The notes under the pieces are model-generated. The model was not told the DNA's origin, made no database searches, and saw only the letters and a list, made by a program, of their open reading frames with translations. Position numbers and translations under genes: made by a program. From Sympetrum striolatum (taxonomy: Eukaryota > Arthropoda > Insecta > Odonata > Libellulidae), in the NCBI GenBank assembly GCA_947579665.1, contig OX388349.1:28118459-28182458 (forward strand): a stretch of 64,000 bases of DNA. The letters are read 5' to 3'. This document shows, piece by piece, positions 39,401 through 45,420 of this stretch. Position 1 is the first letter of the stretch, and each line of letters begins with the position of its first letter.

Positions 39401-41052
39401 AATGAATTCTTAAAACAATTCGTTCTAGCATCTATCTCCCTGATCTTCCTTGTAGTAACAGAACAGCCTATGTAACATGTATCATATCGGTTACATCTTC
39501 TGAGAACATAATTTCTCTGAACTTATTTAGTACTGATGATTTGTATTCATGGGGAAATTTAGAAGTAATCAGAATGTAATGTAGAACTATTCAGCTCATT
39601 AGCAAATTATCCACCAAAAATGTGCCATGTCTGATTTACGATTCTGGCTTTTCTTTTATACTAGAAATAGCTCATACTTTAGTGTCACTTTCAAACTTCT
39701 GAGATACCTTTCAGTGCTTCACCTTTAAATTTTGATTTAAATTTAATTTCGAAACAAAGTTTTATTAGTTTTCAAAAATCTGTGTCTTATACATTGCCTT
39801 CTTTTGTCTATTTTGGTTTTTACTATGATGAATCAAGGTTAATTTTATTATCACAGGTAAATGCATATATTATATTTCTGAAGCTGTGTATAATGAATCA
39901 TTTTAAATGTGCAGGAAAAGGTTGAAGAATTCAGAATTTGCTGACTCCATATGATTTTTCTATAGTCAATCTCATCTCTACTTTCAAAATATTCTTCTCT
40001 TTATTGAAGAAGTATTCTGTGTCCATTATTCACACGTAAAGTTCATTCTAAAATGAGAATTCATGGCATTAATTAATTGATCAATCGAACCCTAATTCTT
40101 ATTCTTCTTAGTTCTTATTTACATTTTCATGAGGGTCTATAACCAGCATTTGTAGAGAATAATTTCTCATTGAAATTTTGAATACATTTATATCCATCGT
40201 ATTATTGATAATATAATTCTAAAATGTTATTTTTAAGATATTAATAGTGATCACTTTGGCATTGTCATCACCTATGGGAATTGGAATTTTATGAGTTTGA
40301 CAAAGACGATGATAGTTGCAGAAGACGAATTGATTTTTAAGCCATGTGGCATAGTAACTGCAATTTCAATATGATTATTATGGTTGTAAACAATTTTAAT
40401 TTCTGTTGCATAACATGATGTATATTGAGAATAATTAAGTTCAAGAGGAGAGAATACTAGAGCAATTGATGAAGGAATTAATTCAATTTGCTATTATAAT
40501 TTTAATTAAGAAAAGCCTTGCCTGATGATGCAGCTTTGCTGCAAAACCTTGGTTGCTGTGTAAATATAAATCATTCTGTGGTTAAGAAAAACTTTTTCAA
40601 CAATGAGTCTCATTATATCTCACTACCGCAAAGTTAAGCCTAAACTCATAACTTACGTAAAATTAACTAGGTTTGGGCACCCTAGTATCACTTAAATGAA
40701 TTGAAACATATTTTCCATGATAAGATCTCAAGTTTAATATTTCCTAGAGAAACATGGAGAAGATAACATTGTTAATTAATTAAGTTGCACGTGGATACCA
40801 CTGCATGCTGTATGTTAGCCGTAACATCCTTGAAGTTTTCTATTTCAAGGATTTCATCTTCAGTTATCGGTCTTTTTGCATGGAAATCTTAAATGATAAA
40901 TTTCTCTATCAAACTGCGATTTATAATGCTCTCTTTCCTTTTTATAGGTGTCACGTTGCTGCGGACTGAAAATTACATCTGAGGGTTACGTTGTAACTCT
41001 AGCCAAAAATAACCATCATGTGCTGGTTCTAAACACACTCTATATAGTCTAA
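15334..41052 (+). CDS. mei-P26: mei-P26-like TRIM-NHL protein (14 coding exons, 938 aa)
   Basis: Joining 14 exons at GT-AG sites with consistent phase gives 2,817 nt, 938 residues and a stop. Domains in order: C3HC4 RING (C34, C37, C49, H51, C54, C57, C78, C81); B-box 1 (C117, C120, C130, C133, C138, C141, H145, H154); B-box 2 (C177, H180, C189, C192, C197, C200, H204, H209); coiled coil about 205-370; disordered Pro/Ala/Ser/Gly-rich linker about 372-665; NHL beta-propeller about 667-935. There is no filamin repeat between coiled coil and NHL, unlike TRIM71/wech and TRIM2/3. The NHL sequence (for example '[11 protein letters not shown]', '[13 protein letters not shown]') fits mei-P26/NHL-2 rather than brat, and Drosophila brat also lacks a RING. 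Known family role: cytoplasmic E3 ligase and U-rich-RNA-binding translational regulator that limits germline and neural progenitor growth and interacts with Argonaute. The start at 15,334 is the first in-frame ATG; the true N-terminus may differ. No frame damage is seen. Confidence 0.85.
15530..15674 (+). CDS. mei-P26: mei-P26-like exon 2 (rest of RING finger)
   Basis: Acceptor 'attttgcag|c' and donor 'gaag|gtatgt'. Encodes C49-L-H51-V-Y-C54-E-A-C57 and the final C78-P-D-C81 pair, which completes a standard RING. 145 nt, ending in phase 0. A 5.9-kb intron follows. Confidence 0.85.
15675..20870. other. Intron 2, mostly featureless
   Basis: AT-rich intronic sequence, strongly poor in CpG from about 16.2 kb. 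My count is about 21 CpG in 4.6 kb, near one sixth of expectation for this base composition. A 17-base direct repeat ('aaaatgtgggtcatct') occurs near 19,664-19,697. I see no coding exon, RNA gene or complete transposon here. Confidence 0.5.
20880..21260 (+). promoter_or_regulatory. Intronic CpG-rich island, candidate internal promoter
   Basis: About 23 CpG in roughly 330 bases at near 48% GC, set in CpG-depleted intron and 350-700 bases upstream of exon 3. In a gene whose body has lost CpG, such an island marks DNA kept unmethylated, as at promoters. Transcripts starting here would enter exon 3 without exons 1-2, giving a protein without the RING. An in-frame ATG lies at codon 21 of exon 3 (residue 107). 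No TATA box is obvious. Confidence 0.45.
21607..21786 (+). CDS. mei-P26: mei-P26-like exon 3 (B-box 1)
   Basis: Acceptor 'tttgcag|gtggg' and donor 'caccag|gttagt'; 180 nt, phase 0 at both ends. Encodes a linker and then most of B-box 1, with Cys pairs at residues 117/120, 130/133 and 138/141 and H145. It contains an in-frame Met at residue 107 that could start a RING-less isoform. Confidence 0.88.
22342..22482 (+). CDS. mei-P26: mei-P26-like exon 4 (end of B-box 1, start of B-box 2)
   Basis: Acceptor 'tcttccag|ttcatg' and donor 'tgtcag|gttgtt'; 141 nt, phase 0 at both ends. Encodes H154 of B-box 1 and the C177-x2-H180...C189-x2-C192 ligands of B-box 2. Confidence 0.88.
22827..23054 (+). CDS. 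mei-P26: mei-P26-like exon 5 (end of B-box 2, coiled coil)
   Basis: Acceptor 'tttgcag|gctttg' and donor 'tttcag|gtattt'; 228 nt, phase 0 at both ends. Completes B-box 2 (C197, C200, H204, H209), then begins an amphipathic, Glu/Leu/Ala-rich helix typical of the TRIM coiled coil. Confidence 0.88.
23130..23230 (+). CDS. mei-P26: mei-P26-like exon 6 (coiled coil)
   Basis: Acceptor 'tctttcag|agctat' and donor 'cacaa|gtaagt'; 101 nt, ending in phase 2. Charged helical sequence with Leu/Ile spacing (for example '[16 protein letters not shown]'). The intron before it is only 75 bases. Confidence 0.85.
23412..23616 (+). CDS. mei-P26: mei-P26-like exon 7 (end of coiled coil)
   Basis: Acceptor 'gatttta g|cgttg' and donor 'gcaaag|gtattt'; 205 nt, entering in phase 2 and leaving in phase 0. 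Continues the helix, then reaches the post-coil segment '[18 protein letters not shown]' seen in TRIM-NHL proteins. Confidence 0.85.
24100..24676 (+). CDS. mei-P26: mei-P26-like exon 8 (Pro/Ala/Ser-rich linker)
   Basis: Acceptor 'gttttag|gctact' and donor 'gtccag|gttagt'; 577 nt, ending in phase 1. Encodes '[19 protein letters not shown]', then a low-complexity linker with several PPP/PPPP runs, a predicted short helix ('[15 protein letters not shown]'), an Ala-rich patch and '[12 protein letters not shown]...[11 protein letters not shown]'. The two hydrophobic stretches stand out from the disordered background and could be partner-binding motifs. Confidence 0.85.
24899..25401. mobile_element. 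MITE copy 1, TA-flanked, intron 8
   Basis: About 503 bp flanked by TA on both sides (24,897-24,898 and 25,402-25,403). The ends are inverted copies beginning 'c(c/t)gtatttcccg'. Almost the whole length aligns with the copy at 31,331-31,855. There is no coding capacity. A TA target and short inverted ends suggest a non-autonomous Tc1/mariner-like element; the class is inferred. Confidence 0.8.
25404..27907. other. Intron 8, no gene; diverged repeats at 26,215-26,720
   Basis: Non-coding intron. Between about 26,215 and 26,720 diverged units recur, marked by 'tatggccc(g)', 'aaataaatgaatc/aaataaattg' and 'gaaaatagatcatt' (near 26,325, 26,415 and 26,612), indicating an old, irregular tandem repeat. 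The piece 'agctacacctggctacgc' near 25,868 looks like an old transposon fragment that I cannot classify. Confidence 0.4.
27912..30197 (+). mobile_element. piggyBac-like DNA transposon (2,286 bp)
   Basis: Flanked by TTAA at 27,908-27,911 and 30,198-30,201, the piggyBac target. The termini are perfect 14-bp inverted repeats (CACTAGAAGGTCCG at the left, its reverse complement at 30,184-30,197). Just inside each end is the palindrome CGGTCAATTGACCG (27,930-27,943 and 30,139-30,152). A third, near-identical site lies at 28,113-28,130. The element carries a broken transposase gene. It sits in intron 8, ending 131 bases before exon 9. CpG is much denser inside it than in the surrounding intron, consistent with a fairly recent arrival. 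Confidence 0.93.
28512..29786 (+). pseudogene. piggyBac transposase pseudogene
   Basis: A 181-residue open stretch (28,512-29,057) matches the N-terminal half of the piggyBac DDE/D transposase domain ('[11 protein letters not shown]', 'SRNRF'-like '[16 protein letters not shown]', then 'ITVDEQL'). It is cut by an in-frame TAA right after the first catalytic Asp region. Downstream homology continues: 'MANKPDKFG' near 29,092, the second Asp in 'TMDNYFTS' near 29,279 (another frame, so at least one indel lies between), and the third Asp in '[12 protein letters not shown]' near 29,586. No ATG opens the first frame (a stop at 28,509-28,511 precedes it), so the N-terminus is lost or disrupted. It cannot make an active transposase. 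Confidence 0.9.
30329..30517 (+). CDS. mei-P26: mei-P26-like exon 9 (Ser/Ala-rich linker)
   Basis: Acceptor 'ttttgcag|atgtt' and donor 'caaactg|gtaaga'; 189 nt, phase 1 at both ends. Encodes a Ser/Pro/Ala-rich disordered segment. Because it is phase-symmetric, skipping it would keep the frame. The piggyBac-like element ends 131 bases upstream. Confidence 0.83.
30669..30910 (+). CDS. mei-P26: mei-P26-like exon 10 (Gly-rich linker, first NHL blade)
   Basis: Acceptor 'ttcatag|atgag' and donor 'attcag|gttagt'; 242 nt, ending in phase 0. A Gly/Ser-rich stretch is followed by the start of the NHL propeller: '[18 protein letters not shown]' and '[12 protein letters not shown]', a canonical NHL repeat. 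Confidence 0.88.
31331..31855. mobile_element. MITE copy 2, intron 10
   Basis: About 525 bp with perfect 26-bp inverted ends at 31,332-31,357 and 31,828-31,853 (both starting 'tgtatttcccggcctataag' from the outside). It aligns over its full length with the copy in intron 8. TA lies next to the left end (31,329-31,330) and one base beyond the right end. It has an internal direct repeat of 'cgcataagacgcacc' type at the left. No coding capacity. Its better-preserved ends suggest it is the younger of the two. Confidence 0.85.
31868..31990 (-). mobile_element. LINE 3' relic, intron 10
   Basis: The strand as given contains 'ttctagcatctattttcc' and 'ttttctctgaatatgtaaa', matching the 3' region of the young LINE at 54,940-55,085 in the same orientation. 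It is a short, heavily diverged fragment antisense to the gene and lies directly beside the MITE. Confidence 0.6.
32185..32293. ncRNA. Imperfect hairpin of pre-miRNA size, intron 10
   Basis: Arms 32,185-32,222 and 32,256-32,293 are 38 bases each. I count 33 of 38 Watson-Crick pairs plus one G-U wobble, with a 33-base loop. The 12 bases next to the loop ('ggtggtagatag') pair perfectly. It lies 148 bases upstream of exon 11 on the sense strand. Size and pairing resemble an intronic miRNA precursor, but a small palindromic transposon is equally possible. Neither flank shows a TA or other clear target duplication. The seed is not one I can assign. Confidence 0.4.
32441..32634 (+). CDS. mei-P26: mei-P26-like exon 11 (NHL blades 2-3)
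   Basis: Acceptor 'tttgcag|gtgtttg' and donor 'ataag|gtactt'; 194 nt, ending in phase 2. Encodes '[19 protein letters not shown]', '[11 protein letters not shown]' and '[16 protein letters not shown]', strongly NHL-like. Confidence 0.9.
32993..34461. mobile_element. TA-flanked inverted-repeat element (1,469 bp), intron 11
   Basis: Inverted ends CAGTAGAAGTC (32,993-33,003) and its complement (34,451-34,461), flanked by TA on both sides (32,991-32,992 and 34,462-34,463). The homology continues more loosely inward ('ttgcgttatagcgag' at the left, 'ctcgttataacag' at the right). There is no open frame for a transposase, so it is probably a non-autonomous Tc1/mariner/pogo-type element. A sequence starting near 33,464 ('taccgtattttcttgaaa') looks like the end of another element nested inside, but I found no matching far end. 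Confidence 0.65.
34464..35176. other. End of intron 11, no feature seen
   Basis: AT-rich, CpG-poor intron. No repeat or coding sequence recognised apart from the polypyrimidine-poor 3' end leading to 'aatcctag' at exon 12. Confidence 0.4.
35177..35340 (+). CDS. mei-P26: mei-P26-like exon 12 (NHL)
   Basis: Acceptor 'atcctag|gtacat' and donor 'atcagtg|gtaaga'; 164 nt, entering in phase 2 and leaving in phase 1. Encodes '[20 protein letters not shown]', '[15 protein letters not shown]' and '[10 protein letters not shown]', the middle NHL blades. Confidence 0.9.
36369..36601 (+). CDS. mei-P26: mei-P26-like exon 13 (NHL)
   Basis: Acceptor 'gttgacag|gcaagg' and donor 'gttaag|gttagt'; 233 nt, ending in phase 0. 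Encodes '[20 protein letters not shown]', '[20 protein letters not shown]' and 'SEFECPYVK', the late NHL blades. Confidence 0.9.
36705..39060. repeat. Diverged ~165-bp intronic tandem repeat, intron 13
   Basis: A motif of the form 'ctggtgtcgaacccagga' or 'gggatcaaacctaggacc' recurs about every 147-170 bases: near 36,715, 36,873, 37,035 and 37,205, then 38,240, 38,405, 38,565, 38,712, 38,880 and 39,047. Between these markers the monomers share 'gggaagtgcct...aaaatc'-type sequence. Groups of three monomers look more alike than neighbours do, suggesting an old higher-order unit of about 0.5 kb. The array is split by the inverted-repeat element at 37,351-37,992. On the minus strand the recurring motif resembles a Pol III box B (GGTTCGANNCC). 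Confidence 0.7.
37351..37992. mobile_element. TA-flanked mariner-like MITE (642 bp)
   Basis: Inverted ends with one mismatch over 22 bases (left 'cagtggtacctcgagatacg', right the complement of 'cagtgttacctcgagatacg') and TA directly outside both ends. There is no transposase frame. Internal sequence holds further 'ctcgtatctc' pieces near the right end. It lies inside the ~165-bp tandem repeat, so it arrived after that array formed. Confidence 0.8.
39325..39535 (-). mobile_element. LINE 3' relic, intron 13
   Basis: 'aaagccgcctttcgacatt' near 39,330, 'attcgttctagcatctat' near 39,417 and 'tctctgaacttatttag' near 39,512 match, in order and spacing, the 3' end of the young LINE at 54,850-55,085. 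It is antisense to the gene, truncated and diverged. Confidence 0.75.
39536..40947. other. End of intron 13, no gene
   Basis: AT-rich intron. The only item of note is 'CTGATGA' plus a 6-bp hairpin and 'AAAACC' at 40,522-40,548, discussed as a weak ribozyme-like motif. The intron ends with 'ctctttcctttttatag' at exon 14. Confidence 0.4.
40948..41052 (+). CDS. mei-P26: mei-P26-like exon 14 (last NHL strands and stop)
   Basis: Acceptor 'tttttatag|gtgtc'; 105 nt including the TAA at 41,050-41,052. Encodes '[20 protein letters not shown]' and '[14 protein letters not shown]', which closes the propeller. The protein ends directly after the NHL domain, as is usual for the family. Confidence 0.9.
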   Translation: MSRCCGLKITSEGYVVTLAKNNHHVLVLNTLYIV

Positions 41053-42143
41053 GGCGTAGTTGGCAAATATTTTTTTGATCTCGGTACCTACATAATTTTG
41101 AATGCTTTTTAAAAATTGAGGAAACGAGTTTGAATGGGAGTTATGTAGCGTACATTTGCCCACATCAAAACAAGAAAACATAGTTTTTTTTTAACTAGTA
41201 GCATGCACTGAATTATTGGTTGGCACTTGGTTCCTAATGTGGAGGAAAATGCTTAGGGGTGATACAAATCGTTGCTTGAATGTGTGTGAATGTTTATAAA
41301 AAAAAATGCATGATTGGAGTCTGAGACACAGGGTATGCGAATGTGTGTGAGGCGTGAATGTCTAAGGGTATGTTATGTGTTATCCCAAATCGTTTAAATG
41401 GTAATTTTAAATATAATTCTAATTACAATACTTACTCAGGTCAGATTATTTTCATTATATAGCATTATTGCGATTATTTACTCTGCAAAGCAATGAGCTC
41501 TCGATATTGTACATGCCATTTATTCAGAGTTTGAAAGAGAGACAAAAAACGTAATTCCCAGTGCCATTTAATGTAAAATTAATTTTGGCTTGTCTCATGA
41601 TTGCAGAAGCCTGTAGAACAGGAGTTATTTTGCAAGGACTTGTTAATTTTTTCAGTCAGTTTACCTTCTGTAGCATAATTTACTGACTTGTTGCATTTTA
41701 ATGTAAAAATATTAGGAAAAAAAAACAAAAATATGAAAATGTTAAATTTATATATACATTAACTTCATGAGGCAAGATAGCTGAAAATGTATTATTACTA
41801 AACCAGGGTGCTGTAATTTGCACAATGGCTAAGTTCATCTCATTTCAAGTGCCTGTATGGTAGTATAACTGTTCTGGTCAGTGTGCCAACCAGCTTTGAT
41901 TTGTCTCCTTCCTTTTTTATTGGAATTAAGAGAGCTTTAGGCCTTTGGCCATTCTTTTGAGAAAAAAAGGTGGCTTCTTAAATCGACTGGTTTTCGGCAC
42001 GTCCGTGGGGCAACATTAGTTAAGGAAAGCTTGCCATCCACATAAAAAAATAAACCTCGTACTTGCCTTGAGGAAACCCATTCATTTTGGATAGGTTACA
42101 CTCCGTTCCTGCTTTTAGGACGAAAAGATCAGTCACAGATTAA

Positions 42144-42149
42144 AATAAA
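42144..42149 (+). terminator. Candidate poly(A) signal
   Basis: AATAAA, 1,092 bases after the stop codon; another lies at 42,049. In AT-rich DNA this hexamer is expected by chance, so support is weak without transcript ends. Confidence 0.2.
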
Positions 42150-42676
42150 GCCGGGTTTACTCGGCTTGTGTGGAGCTGTGAACATTTCTTCTTGATAAAC
42201 TACCATTGGGAAAATGCCTGTGATAATAGTATCTTCAGGATAAGTTATGACCTTAGTCTCTGTTGTTATTTTATGTACAATGTTAGGGCTGTCTATTATC
42301 AGCAAAAGTTAGAGAGTAAGTCTTAGCGTAAATTTCTACAAGACAAAATTCTTGCATGTTATTCAAAGGCCAGATAAATCTATTATACTCACTTCACGAC
42401 TGGTTTTAGAGTTAATCTACTGAGACATGAAATTGTATGTTGCATGGGCTGCGTCTCAAAATGATAAAACATAGTTTTTCATGGGAAGTTTTTTCATCTG
42501 TCTTGGGTTTGTTTGAGAAAAACAGGATGATTTAAACCATATATTTTTGTTATTGCCTTGAGTGATGATGCAAAATTTTACACATACTTATATCTGCTCA
42601 CATTGAAACATACTTATACAAGTTTTGAGTAAAAATATATATATATATACATATATTTACACAACTTTTTACCCCA

Positions 42677-42751
42677 GGGTGGGTGCCCTCTCCCCTCTAG
42701 CTCAACTCTTGCTCGCAAGAGCATGTTGGGGTAGAGGGGCAATGCCCACCC
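42677..42751. repeat. GC-rich imperfect hairpin in downstream region
   Basis: A central CTCTTGC/GCAAGAG stem with a 2-base loop (near 42,706-42,721) is nested in outer arms that share 'cccctcta' (pairing with 'tagagggg') and a 7-bp 'gggtggg'/'cccaccc' base, with bulges between. It is unusually GC-rich for this AT-rich stretch. It could be a structured 3' UTR element. Confidence 0.4.
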
Positions 42752-43607
42752 ACCCCTTTTACCCTGTTTGATTTACCTCGATAGAATATTGTGGTAATTG
42801 TGATAGAATTTTTGATGATTTTTACAATCACCATTCTTGCATGTGTACAAAATCGTTCTAGGAAATGTGTACTAGTAATCATTTTTCATCCCCTAAAAAC
42901 ACAAACTTAAACTGAGACCTCTGCTAAGTGGGAGTGCTTTTTTGAAGTCACGGGAGCTTAAAATGGAGCCGAGCATGTCATCTTAAAAAATGCGAGACCG
43001 GTTTTTCCCCACCTCTTTATTCACTAGCAATAAGTGTTGTTAGTTTTTGTCAGTATTGGAAACATCAATGCTCCTGTTATTTGAGATAACTCTCGTGCAT
43101 GAGCGTCTTTTTTGAATAACTGTCATGTATCATTCCATCCAGAAGGGGGTCAGACAAGAGGGACGAGGCTTTTGGGAATCCATTTATTTCGTGTTTGTAA
43201 GTTGTGGTTTTATGCAGCCATTTTGTAGGAGTATCCCAAATTGCTACTACTTCCTCTTATCTGTCTCGCCAAAATATTATCCCATCACTTTTGAAGTGAG
43301 AAACATCCAGGACTCGCTCAGATATTTTAGAGAGCCTCTCCTGTATGTTTTTCCTTTTTCTTCCCTCGATTTAGTACGCTTAAAACAAGGTATATTGCCT
43401 TGGTCTTGCATCCCGGTGCTATTGCACCGAGAGGCGTTAACCAAACCCCAAAATCTTTGGTAAATGAAGAAGCTATCTTAGCAGTTGCAGGAGCAACTTC
43501 ATGTCTTCCTAGTTGCTGTAGATTTTGTTTGCTGTTGCAGAAATGTCATCTCATTAAAAGTCCTCTTCCTGAAGAGGTATTTTTCTCTTCTAGTTTTTAG
43601 TGAGTTG

Positions 43608-45420
43608 CAAACTCGATTCTTGTTTGCATTTCTTGTTTGGTATTCATTATTATTTTTTAAAGTATTTACTTTTAATTAAATTTTTTCATATTATTATATT
43701 TAATATTTTCTTTGTTATTTTATGTAAGTCTTACATTCTATTCTGTTGTTTGGGAGATAGAGAGAGCCAGTCATTGTCGTGCCATGCTTCCATAGAGTTT
43801 TAGACTTTAGAGGTATCATTTTAGCCCTTGAGATGAAACCAAAATACTCTTGAGTAAGAAATAAATTTTGCAGTGCACTTATGCAATCCTCTTTTGCAAG
43901 TGTGGCACTTCTCTTCTCCCTGACATGGTCTCCATTTCTCAAATAAACATTTTACATTTTGGCGGCAGTCATATTGCTGCCTGTGATACAGAAAATAATG
44001 CTGAAAAGAATGGGAGTCAGTCTTTAACAAAAAAATATGCTTATTTTTACAACATGCTCTAGCATAAACTTTCTTTATTGAAATAGTAACTCATTAGCAT
44101 AATTCACATCATTGCTTTATTGGCGTGGTAAGGCAATTATCCCATCTGTTGTTAATGGAAAGGGGGTGTGACAGAGTGGGAGTGGGATGGCTTTTTATTG
44201 AATGTTACATCCTTCTCCTCTCTTTTTTCCTATCTTTCCTTAATTATTTCCACCCTCTTTCCATTTTGCCTAATCGCTAAATGCTAGAAGTCCTCTAGGA
44301 CTTGCACAGAAAAGGTTGTGAATGCGTCTTAGTTGGAAGATATATGTTCTGTCTCACCCATGCGTTCGTGCAATAATAATGCGACAGAATTTAGATAAAA
44401 AATCTAAAACAAAAATGTATAGAAAGATAAAAAATTTGTGTATGTATGTATAAGAATGTATATGTATATATACTGATATATGCGTGCTCAGATCTGCGTG
44501 AGTACTTTATTTATCATTTAGTGGTCGTAGAATGATGGCTGGTTTATAAGACAAAAATATCTCAAGCGAATCCTTTAAAAAAGGTTTTAACTAATATTTG
44601 TGGTCAAAAATATAGTGTTGGATGGGCATTATGCTGTGGAAAAACATCTGTTAATATATACATATATATCTATATATATACACGTTTATCCTTTCCTAAG
44701 TGATCTGACAATCGAAGAAAAAAGCCTTTGGTCAGATTATTGCTCTTTTTCGGTGCTGGTGAAAATGCCCGTTCAATTTGATTGCTATTCCCTAGTTTAA
44801 GGAGTGTTCCTTTAATCCCACTAAACACGACTGCATATAAATACGTACGTCTGCATGAGCATACTACAATCAATCAATGTTCGCTATTGCATTCCAAGCC
44901 TTGTATATGATCAACTATGTTAGATGCAAAATGACAAAAGTGAGGTTGCACAGTTGATATATATTGTTGCATAATATACCCTATTTTTATTAGGAAATTA
45001 TTCTTTCTTTAGTCAGTTCAAGTACAAATGTTTAAAATTAATCAAAATTATTAAAAAAATATTTTATTCCTTTGTAATTGTAACAACATACAAGAATTGT
45101 TAATACTTTTGTAACATATTGTTCATTTTTTTTACAAATCCAGATTAACATATCATTAATCTCTAGTTGTTTCCATTTTATTGTGATTCATTTGCTTTGG
45201 AGTATGAGGGCACTTTTTGCTAATGTCTGGATTTTAAAAATCTTCCATTTACGTTTTGTTTTAATATGTAACCCCTTCTTGTTTACAAAAATTCACCAAA
45301 TCTATTGAATGTATACATTTTCAAGAAAGGAAGTTTTATTTTTTATTCCTAGATTGTCATGTTTGAAAGTTGTTATTCATGGGACCTGGTATTGTAGTAA
45401 GTGTATTCATTATGATATAA
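43608..45420 (+). repeat. Duplicated segment, copy 1
   Basis: Repeats at 62,188-64,000 with a constant offset of 18,580. The only difference I found by eye is at 44,268 (g) versus 62,848 (c). It lies downstream of the mei-P26-like stop codon and contains no recognised gene. Confidence 0.95.

Noticed and set aside
43125..43463. 112-codon plus-strand frame downstream of the gene
   Set aside because: No recognisable domain, low-complexity aromatic-rich peptide, no splice context, and it lies in the inferred 3' region.
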